Below are positions 48,851 to 59,708 of a stretch of 64,000 bases of DNA, one piece after another. The translations under genes were made by a program, and so were the position numbers. Position 1 is the stretch's first letter, and every line of letters begins with the position of its first letter. Location of the stretch: NCBI RefSeq assembly GCF_000703045.1, contig NZ_JNLJ01000001.1, forward strand, positions 587,501-651,500, in the 5' to 3' direction. The notes below the pieces were generated by a model. It had not been told where the DNA came from, searched no databases, and saw only the letters and a program-made list of their open reading frames with translations. This DNA comes from Persephonella sp. IF05-L8 (GTDB lineage: Bacteria > Aquificota > Aquificia > Aquificales > Hydrogenothermaceae).

Positions 48851-48880
48851 ATTATAACAAAATTTGTTAGTAGGTGTAAA
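48851..48880 (-). promoter_or_regulatory. Promoter of atpB-usp-atpE
   Basis: On the minus strand, TTTACA (48880-48875) and TATAAT (48856-48851) are separated by 18 bases, starting immediately after the aroC stop codon. The transcript start would lie about 25 bases before atpB. Confidence 0.65.
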
Positions 48881-50056
48881 CTAAAATTGCTTTGTGTATT
48901 TAATATACTCTTTTATTCTTCTTTTTATTTCTATCCAGTTATCATTCCCAAATTTTTCCAGAACAGCCTGTGCCAGAACGATTGCAAGCATCGCTTCTCC
49001 AACAACTGCTGCTGCAGGAACAGCTGTAACATCTGAACGTTCCTTTGCTGCATCAAAAGGTTGTTTAGTTTTTATATCAACAGAATGCAGGGATTTTTTC
49101 CTCATTAATGTAGGGATTGGTTTCATGGCAGCCCTTACAATTATAGGCTCTCCATTGGATATACCACCTTCTATTCCACCAGCCCGGTTTGTTTTGTGGT
49201 AAAAACCTCTTTCTTTATCCCAGAATATCTCATCATGTGCCTGTGAGCCAAATTTCTTTGCCAGTTCAAAGCCTTCACCTATCTCAACTCCCTTTATAGC
49301 CTGAATACTCATAAAAGCCTGGGCTATTCTTCCATCCAGTCTTCTATCCCACTGGACATGGGAGCCAAGTCCTACAGGAACACCTGTAGCAAAAACCTCA
49401 AAAACACCACCTAAACTTTCCCCTTCTTCTTTCGCCATATCAATCAGTTTTTTGAATTTTTCATCTTCTGAAGGAACTGGAGTTCTAACTACTGACTGCT
49501 CAGCAAATTTAAATCTTTCTTCAAGAGGAATATTTTGTATCAATTCTTTTACAGAAAGCTCCCCAATACTTACCACATAGCTACCTATTTTTATACCAAT
49601 ATCCTCAAGTAGCTTCTTACAGACAGCACCAACAGCTACTCTTGTTGTTGTTTCTCTTGCACTTGCCCTTTCAAGAACATTTCTTAAATCATCAAAACCG
49701 TATTTGATACCACCTACAAGGTCTGCATGTCCGGGACGGGGATTTGTTATTTTACGTTTATCAACAGGCTCTCCTTCTATAGCCATTATGTCTGTCCAGT
49801 TCTCCCAGTCTTTATTTCTAATCATTAATGTGATAGGAGAGCCAAGGGTTTTACCAAATCTAACCCCTGAAAGAATTTCTACTTTATCCTTTTCTATTTT
49901 CATACGGCCGCCGCGACCGTATCCCTGCTGTCTTCTGGCAAGCTCTTTATTTATATATTCATGGGATATTTCAAGATTTGAAGGCATTCCTTCAATGATA
50001 GCTGTTAAAGCAGGTCCATGGGATTCTCCAGCATTAAGAAAACGTAAAACGCCCAT
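48881..50056 (-). CDS. aroC: Chorismate synthase
   Basis: FMN-dependent last step of the shikimate pathway, 391 residues. [16 protein letters not shown] at the N-terminus, [12 protein letters not shown], and the [15 protein letters not shown] block are characteristic. RPGHADLVG and the flavin-binding [15 protein letters not shown] region are intact. ATG at 50056, divergent from ctpA. A TATAAT box lies at 50094-50089 on the minus strand. PheA in this window uses its product. Confidence 0.97.
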   Translation of the reverse strand: MGVLRFLNAGESHGPALTAIIEGMPSNLEISHEYINKELARRQQGYGRGGRMKIEKDKVEILSGVRFGKTLGSPITLMIRNKDWENWTDIMAIEGEPVDKRKITNPRPGHADLVGGIKYGFDDLRNVLERASARETTTRVAVGAVCKKLLEDIGIKIGSYVVSIGELSVKELIQNIPLEERFKFAEQSVVRTPVPSEDEKFKKLIDMAKEEGESLGGVFEVFATGVPVGLGSHVQWDRRLDGRIAQAFMSIQAIKGVEIGEGFELAKKFGSQAHDEIFWDKERGFYHKTNRAGGIEGGISNGEPIIVRAAMKPIPTLMRKKSLHSVDIKTKQPFDAAKERSDVTAVPAAAVVGEAMLAIVLAQAVLEKFGNDNWIEIKRRIKEYIKYTKQF

Positions 50057-50163
50057 TTTTTCTCCACTTTTTCATTTTTGCCTTATAGATTATACAACAA
50101 TGTTTTTTTGAAAAAGCAAAATATGAGATAATTTTGATAAAAATTTTGTTTATGGAGAGGAGA

Positions 50164-51396
50164 ATGAAAAGCAGAGTTTCCCTTATAGCTGGAATAATAC
50201 TGATATTTGTCGCAGGCTTAAGTTTTGGTATAGCAGCAAAAACATCACAACAAGACAAACTTAAAGAAGACCTGAAACTTCTTGGTATTTACACGGAAGT
50301 TTTCAAAATAGTTAAGGAGCATTATGTTGAACCTGTAAGTTCAAAGAAACTTATCTATGGTTCATTAAGGGGTATGATGAATGCTTTAGACCCTTATTCA
50401 ACATTTTTTCCTCCTGATGAGTTTAAAGAGTTTACTACTGAAACCCATGGAGAGTTTGGTGGACTGGGAATAGAAATCACTATGGAGAACCATAAACTTA
50501 TAATCGTTGCTCCAATTGAGGATACACCAGCATGGAGAGCAGGACTTAAGCCTGGAGACGTAATTATAGAGATAGATGGAGAACCTACAGATAAGATGAC
50601 TTTATTACAGGCTGTTAAAAAAATGAGAGGAAAACCAGGAACAAAGGTTACGCTGACTATATGGAGGAAAGGGGTTGAGAAACCATTTAAAGTTACCATA
50701 ACAAGAGCAATCATTAAAATAAGAAGTGTAAAAACTAAAGAGCTTGAGAAAGGGAAAATAGGTTATATAAGACTGACCCAGTTTCAAGAAAACTCCACTG
50801 CGGACTTTAGAAAAGCACTTGAAAAATTTAAGAATAAAGAAGGGATTATTATAGATTTAAGAAATAACCCAGGGGGATTGTTATCAACTGCTGTAGCTAT
50901 TGCAGATATGCTTCTAAAGAAAGGTCAGCTTATTGTTTATACAAAAGGAAGAGACCCGAGAACAAATGAAAAATACTATTCAGAGCATAATCCTGTTATT
51001 CCAACAGAGTTGCCTATAGTTATTATTGTAAATAAAGGTTCTGCAAGTGCATCAGAAATTTTAACAGGTGCTTTAAAGGATAATAATAGAGCTCTTGTGG
51101 TAGGGGATAAAACATTTGGAAAAGCATCTGTTCAGACGCTTATTCCTTTACCTGACGGGTCAGGAATAAAGCTGACAACAGCTCATTACTACACACCAAG
51201 TGGAAAGATGATAATGCATAAAGGGATTACGCCAGATATTGTAGTTCATGTTTCTGAGGAAGAAGAAATGGAAAGACTGAAAGCTGAAAGAGAAGCAAAA
51301 ATTCATGGTAAAAAAGTAAAGATAAAAGACCCTCAATTGGATGCTGCAATCAATGCTATTAAGATAATAAACTTTGCAAAAAAAGCTGAGAAATGA
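50164..51396 (+). CDS. ctpA: C-terminal processing peptidase, S41 family
   Basis: Secreted or periplasmic serine protease that trims C-termini of exported proteins. An N-terminal hydrophobic segment (about 3-22) may be a signal or anchor. A PDZ domain (GGLGIEI...GDVIIEIDGEPT) is followed by the S41 core, with the nucleophile Ser in NKGSASASEI and the general-base Lys in GDKTFGKASVQT. The start chosen is the ATG at 50164 (410 residues), with GGAGAGGAG upstream. It overlaps tsaD by four bases (ATGA). Confidence 0.94.
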   Translation: MKSRVSLIAGIILIFVAGLSFGIAAKTSQQDKLKEDLKLLGIYTEVFKIVKEHYVEPVSSKKLIYGSLRGMMNALDPYSTFFPPDEFKEFTTETHGEFGGLGIEITMENHKLIIVAPIEDTPAWRAGLKPGDVIIEIDGEPTDKMTLLQAVKKMRGKPGTKVTLTIWRKGVEKPFKVTITRAIIKIRSVKTKELEKGKIGYIRLTQFQENSTADFRKALEKFKNKEGIIIDLRNNPGGLLSTAVAIADMLLKKGQLIVYTKGRDPRTNEKYYSEHNPVIPTELPIVIIVNKGSASASEILTGALKDNNRALVVGDKTFGKASVQTLIPLPDGSGIKLTTAHYYTPSGKMIMHKGITPDIVVHVSEEEEMERLKAEREAKIHGKKVKIKDPQLDAAINAIKIINFAKKAEK

Positions 51397-52421
51397 AAAT
51401 ACTTGGGATAGAGACCTCCTGTGATGATACAGGGGTCTCTGTTTATAACTCAGAAAAGGGTTTACTTTCCAACGTCGTATCCTCACAGGTAAAACTTCAT
51501 GCAGAATGGGGAGGAGTATATCCTGACCTTGCTGCCAGAGAGCACACAAAGAATATTATCCCTGTCCTTGATAAAGCATTGAAAGATGCAAATGTATCAA
51601 TGGATGAAATAGATGGTATAGCTGTTACCGTAGCCCCAGGTCTTATAGTCTCCCTTGTTATTGGTATATCTGCAGCCAAAGCTTTAAGCTGGGTTCATAA
51701 GAAACCTCTTATCCCTGTTCACCATATAGAAGCACATATCTTTGCAATCTTTATAGAAAAAGAGATAGAGTTTCCATTTATAGCTCTTGTTGTTTCTGGA
51801 GGACATACTGAGCTTTATATAATTAGAGGATTTGAGGATTATGTTTATTTAGGAGGAACTCTTGATGATGCTGCTGGAGAGGCTTATGACAAAGTTGCAA
51901 GGATGCTCGGTCTTGGCTATCCTGGGGGTCCAATCATAGACAAACTGGCAAAAGAAGGTCAGGAAGTAATAAAGTTTCCAAGACCACTTTTATCAGATAA
52001 GGGAAAAAATAGATTTAATTTTTCATTCTCAGGGTTAAAAAGTGCTGTTTTAAGGGAGGTTGAAAAAGGTATTTACAGGAAAGAAGATATTGCCCGTTCA
52101 TTTCAAGAGGCAGTAGTGGATGTGTTGGTTGGAAAAACAATAGATGCTTCCCAGGAATTTAATATTAAAAATATTGTTGTTGCCGGTGGTGTATCTGCAA
52201 ACTCAAGGCTGAGAGAAAGATTTTTACAGGAAGCAAATGAAAGAAAACTGAACGTTTATTTTCCCCCTCTCTATTTATGCACAGATAATGCTGCTATGGT
52301 TGCCTTTACAGGCTATAAAAGATTTTTAGAAAAGGGAGAAACTATAGATTTTTCTTTTGAGGGAAAAGCAAGGCTACGGCTGGATAAATTTGTGGATTAT
52401 ATCAGGCAATCTCATAGATAG
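51393..52421 (+). CDS. tsaD: tRNA N6-adenosine threonylcarbamoyltransferase TsaD
   Basis: Catalytic subunit for t6A37 synthesis in tRNAs. The 342-residue ASKHA protein has ILGIETSCDDTGVSV at the start, the metal-binding VHHIEAH, and the phosphate loop LVVSGGHTELY. GGTLDDAAGEAYDKVARMLGL and CTDNAAMVA are intact. Its partner tsaB is also in the window. It is coupled to ctpA. The last 20 bases overlap the convergent EAL-protein gene. Confidence 0.97.
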   Translation: MKILGIETSCDDTGVSVYNSEKGLLSNVVSSQVKLHAEWGGVYPDLAAREHTKNIIPVLDKALKDANVSMDEIDGIAVTVAPGLIVSLVIGISAAKALSWVHKKPLIPVHHIEAHIFAIFIEKEIEFPFIALVVSGGHTELYIIRGFEDYVYLGGTLDDAAGEAYDKVARMLGLGYPGGPIIDKLAKEGQEVIKFPRPLLSDKGKNRFNFSFSGLKSAVLREVEKGIYRKEDIARSFQEAVVDVLVGKTIDASQEFNIKNIVVAGGVSANSRLRERFLQEANERKLNVYFPPLYLCTDNAAMVAFTGYKRFLEKGETIDFSFEGKARLRLDKFVDYIRQSHR

Positions 52422-54375
52422 GTTTAGGTTTTCCTATTCCAAATCCCTGTCCATACTCAATTCCCATGTTTTTTATAGTATTGAGTAATTCCTCATTCTC
52501 TATATATTCGGCAACTGTTTTTATATCCAGATTTTTAGACATAGCCACTATCAAACTTACAATTTTCTTATTCCTCCAGGAAGTATTTATTTCCTTGATT
52601 AAGCTGCCATCTATTTTTAGAATTTCAATTAGTTTTGACTCTGAAAGGTCTATCACTGTTTTTAAAGAAGAATATCCAGTTCCGAAGTCATCTACAGCAA
52701 AGGATATACCAAATTCTTCATGTAAGAACCTTATAACATCAATATTCTTTAGGAAAGACTGCTCTGTGAGTTCAAGAATAACCTTTATTCCTTTTGTTTT
52801 TAGGAATTCTATACTCTCTGTTAGGAGTTTTATAAAACTTTCGGATTTTAAAGATTCTAAACTGACATTTATAAATAACACATCTGTTTTTTGAGAAATA
52901 ATATCTGAGATTTCTAAAATTTTCCTGAGTACTACTTTATCAAGGTCAACTATAATGCCTAACTTATGAGCCATTTCTATAAACATTCCTGCAGGAATGT
53001 AATCATTACCCTTTTTAATTCGCACCAGAGCTTCAAGCCCATATATATCCATACTCTTTAATTCTACGACAGTTTGAAAAAATACTTCCACTTCTCCTGT
53101 GGAAATAGCTCGTGTAATTAGGGTAAAATCTTCAAATTGTTTTTTAATTTGAGGTAATATTTGTTCTTTTACTTCCTGTTTATTTGCAAAATAAAAATTT
53201 TCTTCTTGTTTTGATTTATCTTTTAGGATGCTTATTGTTTTCATTAAATCTTCAGGAGAAAGATTTAGATTTTCTGGAAATTCCAAAATTCCAATGCTTA
53301 CTTTTACATTAACAGGGAAATCTTTATATTCTTCAACATGTTTTTTTATATCTTTTAATCTTTTTATTAAATTATTTCCATTTTTTTCAGTAAAAATAAG
53401 AAACTCTCCTGAGATGCTTTTTATTAACAAATCTTCGTTTTTCATCAATTTTTTCTTTATGACTTTTTCAATAACATGCAGTATATAATCCCCTGTTGTT
53501 TTACCATAAATTTCATTTATTGCTCTTAATTTTCTGATATTTATAATTGAGAGGTATCCAGTTTCTATCTCTTTTAGTTTTTTGGACAGGAAGGATAAAA
53601 ATCTTTCTTCTCTATTATTCAAATAATTAAGATATATTTCATATAGCTCATTCATAATTTTTAAAGAAAGACCATTAAGTGTTTTAAAGAGTAGATAAGC
53701 TTCAACGAACTTTCTATGGAATATATAAAACACAAGACTTTTTCCTGTGTTGTGAATAAGTTCATGAAGCTCTAAGATTATGGAGCATCTTTTCTTTTCT
53801 CCACATACTAACTCAAATTCCTTTGTTTGAAACCACCTACCTAAATTACAGTATCTACTATCTAACTCAGGAATTCTACTTCTGTCCAGAGAGGCTGCAA
53901 CATCCCTTAATCTTTCAAGCCATTGAAGATGATAGTTGAAAAACTTGAATTTCTGGTACTCAGGATTAAATCCTGTTGAAATTTCTTCAAGGGCACGGTC
54001 TAAATAGGATTTTGCAAGATTGTTTTTTATTTTTTCAAATAATGTGTTAATCTGGAAAAAGCATAAATCAAGAACATCTTGTTCTGCAAGAATTTTATAA
54101 ATTTCATTTTTTATAAAATCTACACCTGATAACAGATTTACAAAGGGAATTTTTAAATCATAATGAAGATTACCCAAATTATAATACTTCACTTTAATTT
54201 CTTCATCTGTTTCATAAAAGGTTTCTTTCAGGTTCTTGACTTGTTTTTCAATAAGCTCGTTAATCTGTTCTTCAGATTTAAAAAGAGTTTTCAGGTACTG
54301 GTCAGATAATACCTCCTTATAAAATTTCTGAAAAATATTTTCCAGATAAGGCTCTAATATATCACAACCTTTCAC
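52402..54375 (-). CDS. Sensor/CZB/GGDEF-like/EAL c-di-GMP phosphodiesterase
   Basis: A 657-residue cytoplasmic signalling protein. Residues about 8-115 resemble a globin-coupled-sensor helical domain (FYKEV...; NLGNLHYDLKIP). A CZB zinc-binding domain has H149-x2-W, C176-N-L-G-R-W and H204-x3-H208. A GGDEF-like domain (about 260-400) has a degenerate active site, SGEF (322-325). The EAL domain (about 415-655) keeps E448-A-L, NVS, ELTE, VDDFGTG, LKID and AEYIE, so c-di-GMP hydrolysis is likely. It starts with GTG at 54375 with a weak ribosome site. The globin assignment is the least certain part. Confidence 0.88.
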   Translation of the reverse strand: MKGCDILEPYLENIFQKFYKEVLSDQYLKTLFKSEEQINELIEKQVKNLKETFYETDEEIKVKYYNLGNLHYDLKIPFVNLLSGVDFIKNEIYKILAEQDVLDLCFFQINTLFEKIKNNLAKSYLDRALEEISTGFNPEYQKFKFFNYHLQWLERLRDVAASLDRSRIPELDSRYCNLGRWFQTKEFELVCGEKKRCSIILELHELIHNTGKSLVFYIFHRKFVEAYLLFKTLNGLSLKIMNELYEIYLNYLNNREERFLSFLSKKLKEIETGYLSIINIRKLRAINEIYGKTTGDYILHVIEKVIKKKLMKNEDLLIKSISGEFLIFTEKNGNNLIKRLKDIKKHVEEYKDFPVNVKVSIGILEFPENLNLSPEDLMKTISILKDKSKQEENFYFANKQEVKEQILPQIKKQFEDFTLITRAISTGEVEVFFQTVVELKSMDIYGLEALVRIKKGNDYIPAGMFIEMAHKLGIIVDLDKVVLRKILEISDIISQKTDVLFINVSLESLKSESFIKLLTESIEFLKTKGIKVILELTEQSFLKNIDVIRFLHEEFGISFAVDDFGTGYSSLKTVIDLSESKLIEILKIDGSLIKEINTSWRNKKIVSLIVAMSKNLDIKTVAEYIENEELLNTIKNMGIEYGQGFGIGKPKPIYEIA

Positions 54376-54436
54376 GATACCCTGCTTTTTATAGTATTAT
54401 GCTAACTAAAAATTATAAAATAAAGTCCGTATATAA

Positions 54437-54802
54437 TTAAGCGTTAACTATCTCTGTTACCTTTTTGATTATCATTTTTAAAATTCCAAGTTTAGCATCT
54501 GGTGGAGAAATTAAACCAAGAATATAATCATCTGATATCTGTGTATAAATCAGATATCCATCTGGAGAGTGAAGAACAACCTGTTCTAAACCTCTTTTTT
54601 TAACGTCGCTAATAGCCATTAAACCTGCAGTAAATATTGCTGCTCCTGTTGAAGCAAGGGTATCTTCATCCATTCCTTCCTGTAGGTAGGAAACTATAGG
54701 TAATCCCTCAACATCTGCAAGTATTAGTCCGTCAAGATTATTTGTTCTAACTATATCCTTAAATAATTCTCTTTTCTCGTTTATCTTTTCTGGTGTAAGC
54801 AT
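54437..54802 (-). CDS. Roadblock/LC7 domain protein
   Basis: A 121-residue protein of the Roadblock/LC7 (MglB/CvnB-like) family. The pattern NLDGLILADVEGLPIVSY...TGAAIFTAGLMAI...GYLIYTQISDDYILGLI is the usual alpha-beta-beta-alpha-beta core. Such proteins regulate small Ras-like GTPases in bacteria (established for MglB). ATG at 54802 has GGAGGTGG upstream. It is 12 bases after an unknown 77-residue gene, itself next to a GTPase gene. Confidence 0.9.
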   Translation of the reverse strand: MLTPEKINEKRELFKDIVRTNNLDGLILADVEGLPIVSYLQEGMDEDTLASTGAAIFTAGLMAISDVKKRGLEQVVLHSPDGYLIYTQISDDYILGLISPPDAKLGILKMIIKKVTEIVNA

Positions 54803-54814
54803 CTGTCCACCTCC

Positions 54815-55048
54815 CTAAAAATTTCTATCTTCCATGTTTTTAATCTGGGATTTGAGAAATGTAAGAAGTAAAGGGATTTGTTTTTTAATCTCTTTTTCTT
54901 CTATATCCTCCTTTTTCAATTCCTGGGTCATTAAAGCTACAATTCCCAGAAGTCCATGATAGAACTCTGTAGTTCCAATTTCTCTGGTCTTCCTTCGCTG
55001 CTCTAAATCTGATAATTTTTCTTTAAGCATTGCACTTCCTCCATTCAT
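54815..55048 (-). CDS. Unknown 77-residue protein in GTPase/Roadblock operon
   Basis: A small, charged, helical protein not recognised; a central helix (HGLLGIVALMTQELKK) is amphipathic. Two ATG codons, at 55048 and 55030, each have GGAGG seven bases upstream, so the protein may start at either. It lies between a GTPase gene (24 bases) and a Roadblock gene (12 bases), all leftward. A link to that module is inferred from position only. Confidence 0.75.
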   Translation of the reverse strand: MNGGSAMLKEKLSDLEQRRKTREIGTTEFYHGLLGIVALMTQELKKEDIEEKEIKKQIPLLLTFLKSQIKNMEDRNF

Positions 55049-55072
55049 ATTAAAACCTCCATTAAAAAGGTT

Positions 55073-55627
55073 TCAGATTTCTTTTAGTTCAGGGTTCTTT
55101 TTTAATATTTCCTCTGTAAGTTCATTAAGTATTCTTTCAACTATTTTTTTGTCTGTTGCAATTCCTTCAACTACTTTTATATGAGGTGGTATCTTTAATT
55201 TTTTTCTTACCTCTTCTGCAGACATAGCTCCAGGTAAATCAACTTTATTGGCTACAAAAAGTATAGGGGCAGAAGGGCTTACTTTTAGTAAAATTTTTAA
55301 TTGTTTAGGTATCTCAAACCAGCGTGATGTGTCTGTAGAATCTATTAAAAAGACAAAACCTTTTGTATCTCTTGCCAGTATCGGCCACATAAAAGAAAAT
55401 CTTTCCTGTCCAGGAATACCAAATATTCTTAATTTATAACCATATTCATTTATATATTCGCCAAAATCCATTGCAACAGTGGTGGTTTCTTTTTTTTCTC
55501 TTTCTTCTTTTAGGGATGTTTTTCTTTCTGTGTTAACAGTCTCTATTTGGGAGATGGTTTTTACAAAGGTGGTTTTTCCTGCCCCAAAGTGCCCCGCAAC
55601 AAGAATTTTAAATGTTTTATCTATCAT
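55073..55627 (-). CDS. Ras-like GTPase, conservon CvnD/MglA-type (COG2229-like)
   Basis: A 184-residue small GTPase. The P-loop is GHFGAGKT (12-19). The switch region, LRIFGIPGQERFSFMW, has PGQE at 72-75. The specificity motif is NKVD at 127-130. The FG-x-PGQ-[DE]-RF-x-FMW pattern is that of the 'GTP/ATP-binding' family encoded by Streptomyces conservons (CvnD), and is related to MglA. A Roadblock gene follows two places downstream. A role in cell polarity or signalling is inference. ATG at 55627. Confidence 0.87.
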   Translation of the reverse strand: MIDKTFKILVAGHFGAGKTTFVKTISQIETVNTERKTSLKEEREKKETTTVAMDFGEYINEYGYKLRIFGIPGQERFSFMWPILARDTKGFVFLIDSTDTSRWFEIPKQLKILLKVSPSAPILFVANKVDLPGAMSAEEVRKKLKIPPHIKVVEGIATDKKIVERILNELTEEILKKNPELKEI

Positions 55628-55679
55628 TAAATTATTACTCCATGATATATTGTTATAATTTTATTAATATTTAAAATAT

Positions 55680-55717
55680 ATATCCTCAAAAATTATTTTT
55701 TGGTTTTTTGAGGATAT
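55680..55717. other. Long AT-rich hairpin upstream of the GTPase gene
   Basis: A perfect 13-bp inverted repeat (55680-55692 with 55705-55717) with a 12-nt loop. It lies between the atp operon terminator and the GTPase gene. It might be a back-up terminator, an operator or an RNA structure; nothing in the sequence decides. Confidence 0.4.
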
Positions 55718-55773
55718 TAAGAGGTTCTTTTTTATCTTTATTTCTGTTATCGGAGATTTAAATGAAAAGTTTA

Positions 55774-55802
55774 AGCAAAAAAGCGGACATAAAAGTCCGC
55801 TT
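55774..55802 (-). terminator. Rho-independent terminator of the atpF'-D operon
   Basis: An 8-bp GC-rich stem (55781-55788 with 55795-55802) with a 6-nt loop, followed on the minus strand by TTTTTTG. It lies eight bases after the atpD stop codon. Confidence 0.85.
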
Positions 55803-55809
55803 CTAAAAA

Positions 55810-57246
<1,437 letters not shown>

Positions 57247-57269
57247 TTATATCCTCCTAACTTTTCTTT

Positions 57270-58145
57270 TTACTGAATTGCATTAGAAGCATTAATAATA
57301 TCAATAAGTTCTGTAGTAATTGCTTCCTGTCTTGCTTTGTTAAATATGATTGTCCATTTTCTTATAGCTTCTCCAGCATTTCTGGTTGCATTATCCATTG
57401 CAAGCATTCTTGCTGCATGCTCAGCAGTTGAGGACTCGACCAATGCCCTGTAAAGCTGGAAGTTAATGTATCTTTTAAGAAGCTCCTCAAGAACATCCTC
57501 AGCAGATGGTTCTATGTTATATCTGGAAAGCTCAGAAAGTTTTGAGAAGTCCAGTTGAGGTTCAATAGGGAAAAGTTTTCTTACTTTTGTTTCATAGGTT
57601 GCTGTAGTTAACAGTTCATTATTTACCATATAAACAGCATCTGTTTTTTCATTTTCATATCTTTCTGCAATTATTCCGCCAACCTGAGATGTGAAGGCAA
57701 GGTTAAGGTGGTCTCTATAAATATCTTCGTATTCTGCGATTATATTGAAATTCTTATTTTTAAAGAACTGAACTGCCTTTCTTCCAATGAGAATAAGATT
57801 AACATTCTTTCCTTCTTCTTCAAATTTTTTAACATCATTAAGGGTTTGTTTTATAACATAGGAGTTAAATGCACCTGCAAGGCCTCTGTCTGCTGTAATA
57901 ACAATGTAATCTATTGTTTTTTCTTCTCTGATTTTTAAAAGAGGATGTATATCTCTATCAACAAACATGGCAAGGTCATTTATAAGGTCATAAAGCCTTT
58001 CAGAATAAGGGCGGGTTGCGTTGAGCATTGCCCTTGCTTTATTAAGTTTGGCGGCAGAAACCGCCTTCATTGCCTTTGTGATACGCTGTGTATTTTTTAT
58101 ACCCTGTATCTTTCTTTTAATATCCCTTGGTGAGAGTTTTGCCAT
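57270..58145 (-). CDS. atpG: ATP synthase F1 subunit gamma
   Basis: Central rotating shaft of the ATP synthase, 291 residues. The N-terminal helix RDIKRKIQGIKNTQRITKAMK and the C-terminal ATRNAGEAI...FNKARQEAITTELIDI helix are hallmark regions, with the Rossmann-like middle (YIVITADRGLAGAFNS). Typical length. ATG at 58145. It lies between atpA and atpD. Confidence 0.97.
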   Translation of the reverse strand: MAKLSPRDIKRKIQGIKNTQRITKAMKAVSAAKLNKARAMLNATRPYSERLYDLINDLAMFVDRDIHPLLKIREEKTIDYIVITADRGLAGAFNSYVIKQTLNDVKKFEEEGKNVNLILIGRKAVQFFKNKNFNIIAEYEDIYRDHLNLAFTSQVGGIIAERYENEKTDAVYMVNNELLTTATYETKVRKLFPIEPQLDFSKLSELSRYNIEPSAEDVLEELLKRYINFQLYRALVESSTAEHAARMLAMDNATRNAGEAIRKWTIIFNKARQEAITTELIDIINASNAIQ

Positions 58146-58159
58146 TCTTCCTTACCTCA

Positions 58160-59674
58160 CTAAAAGGCAACTTTCTTTTTGAATTCTTCTATTGCTTCTT
58201 TTAGTTTTGTTTCTATTTCATCTGTAAGTTTTTTCTCTGCTTTAATCATTTCAAGGACTTCTGGTTTTTCTGTGTCAAGGAATGTGTAGAATTCCTGTTC
58301 AAATTTCTGTATTGCATTAACTGGAACATCATCAAGGTATCCTTTTGTTCCTGCGTATATGATTGCTACCTGTTTTTCTACTGGAACTGGTTTGTTTGGT
58401 GGCTGCTTAAGGAGCTCAACAAGTCTTTGACCTCTGGCAATCTGTTGCTGAGTGGCTTTATCAAGCTCTGAAGCAAACTGAACGAAAGCTTCAAGCTCTC
58501 TGAACTGTGCAAGCTCAAGTCTGAGTGTTCCAGCAACCTGTTTCATAGCTTTAATCTGAGCTGCACCACCAACCCTTGAAACTGAAAGACCAACGTTAAT
58601 AGCAGGTCTTACACCTTTGTGGAAAAGGTCTGTTTCAAGGAAAATCTGACCGTCTGTAATAGAAATAACGTTTGTTGGAATGTATGCTGCAACGTCACCT
58701 GCCTGTGTTTCAATGATTGGGAGAGCTGTTAATGAACCTGCTCCAAGGTCATCATTCAGCTTAGCAGCCCTTTCAAGAAGTCTTGAGTGGAGATAGAAAA
58801 CATCACCAGGATAAGCTTCCCTTCCTGGAGGTCTTCTGAGAAGAAGTGAAAGCTGTCTGTATGCATAAGCGTGTTTTGTAAGGTCGTCATATATGATAAG
58901 AGCATGCATTCCGTTATCTCTGAAGTACTCAGCAATTGTACAACCAACGAATGGAGCAATATACTGCATTGTTGCTGGGTCTGAAGCTGTAGCAGCAACA
59001 ACAGTTGTGTATTCCATAGCTCCGTGTTTCTGAAGTGTTTCAACTATCTGTCTAACAACAGCCCTCTTCTGTCCTATTGCAACATATACACAGTAAACGT
59101 TTTCACCTTTCTGGTTAAGAATTGTATCTATGGCAATGGTTGTTTTACCTGTAGCCCTGTCACCAATAATAAGCTCCCTCTGTCCTCTTCCAATAGGTAT
59201 CATTGCGTCAATAGCTTTGATACCTGTCTGGAGAGGCTCATGAACAGATTTCCTTGTAACAACCCCAGGAGCAATTTTTTCAACAGGGGAGTAGTATGCT
59301 ATATCTTCTATGGGTCCTTTTCCGTCTATAGGTTTTCCTGTTCCGTCAACAACCCTTCCAACAAGTCCCATTCCAACAGGGATTTCAAGAATTTTACCTG
59401 TTCTTTTTACTATTGTTCCTTCTTCTATTCCAGTTTCATCCCCAAGAAGAATAATACCTACGTTATCTTCCTCAAGGTTAAAAGCAACACCTAATTTTCC
59501 ATTTTCAAACTCAACCATTTCGCCATACATAGCCTTTTCAAGACCGAATACCCTTGCAACACCATCACCGACCTGGAGGACTGTTCCAACTTCTTCAAGG
59601 TTTGCTTTAGCTTCAAATTCTTCTAATTGTTTTTTAAGGCTTTCAGCTACTTCTTCAGCTCTTATTGCAGACAT
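58160..59674 (-). CDS. atpA: ATP synthase F1 subunit alpha
   Basis: Non-catalytic nucleotide-binding subunit of the hexamer, 504 residues. Walker [24 protein letters not shown], and the [18 protein letters not shown] block are characteristic. ATG at 59674 with AGGAGG upstream. It follows atpH after about 34 bases. Confidence 0.98.
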   Translation of the reverse strand: MSAIRAEEVAESLKKQLEEFEAKANLEEVGTVLQVGDGVARVFGLEKAMYGEMVEFENGKLGVAFNLEEDNVGIILLGDETGIEEGTIVKRTGKILEIPVGMGLVGRVVDGTGKPIDGKGPIEDIAYYSPVEKIAPGVVTRKSVHEPLQTGIKAIDAMIPIGRGQRELIIGDRATGKTTIAIDTILNQKGENVYCVYVAIGQKRAVVRQIVETLQKHGAMEYTTVVAATASDPATMQYIAPFVGCTIAEYFRDNGMHALIIYDDLTKHAYAYRQLSLLLRRPPGREAYPGDVFYLHSRLLERAAKLNDDLGAGSLTALPIIETQAGDVAAYIPTNVISITDGQIFLETDLFHKGVRPAINVGLSVSRVGGAAQIKAMKQVAGTLRLELAQFRELEAFVQFASELDKATQQQIARGQRLVELLKQPPNKPVPVEKQVAIIYAGTKGYLDDVPVNAIQKFEQEFYTFLDTEKPEVLEMIKAEKKLTDEIETKLKEAIEEFKKKVAF

Positions 59675-59708
59675 CTAAAACCTCCTTTTATCTTCTTAAT
59701 TTTATTTC

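Noticed and set aside
55762-55806. Fifteen-codon plus-strand frame with CGGAG upstream
   Set aside because: It coincides with the atp operon terminator hairpin, which fully explains the sequence.
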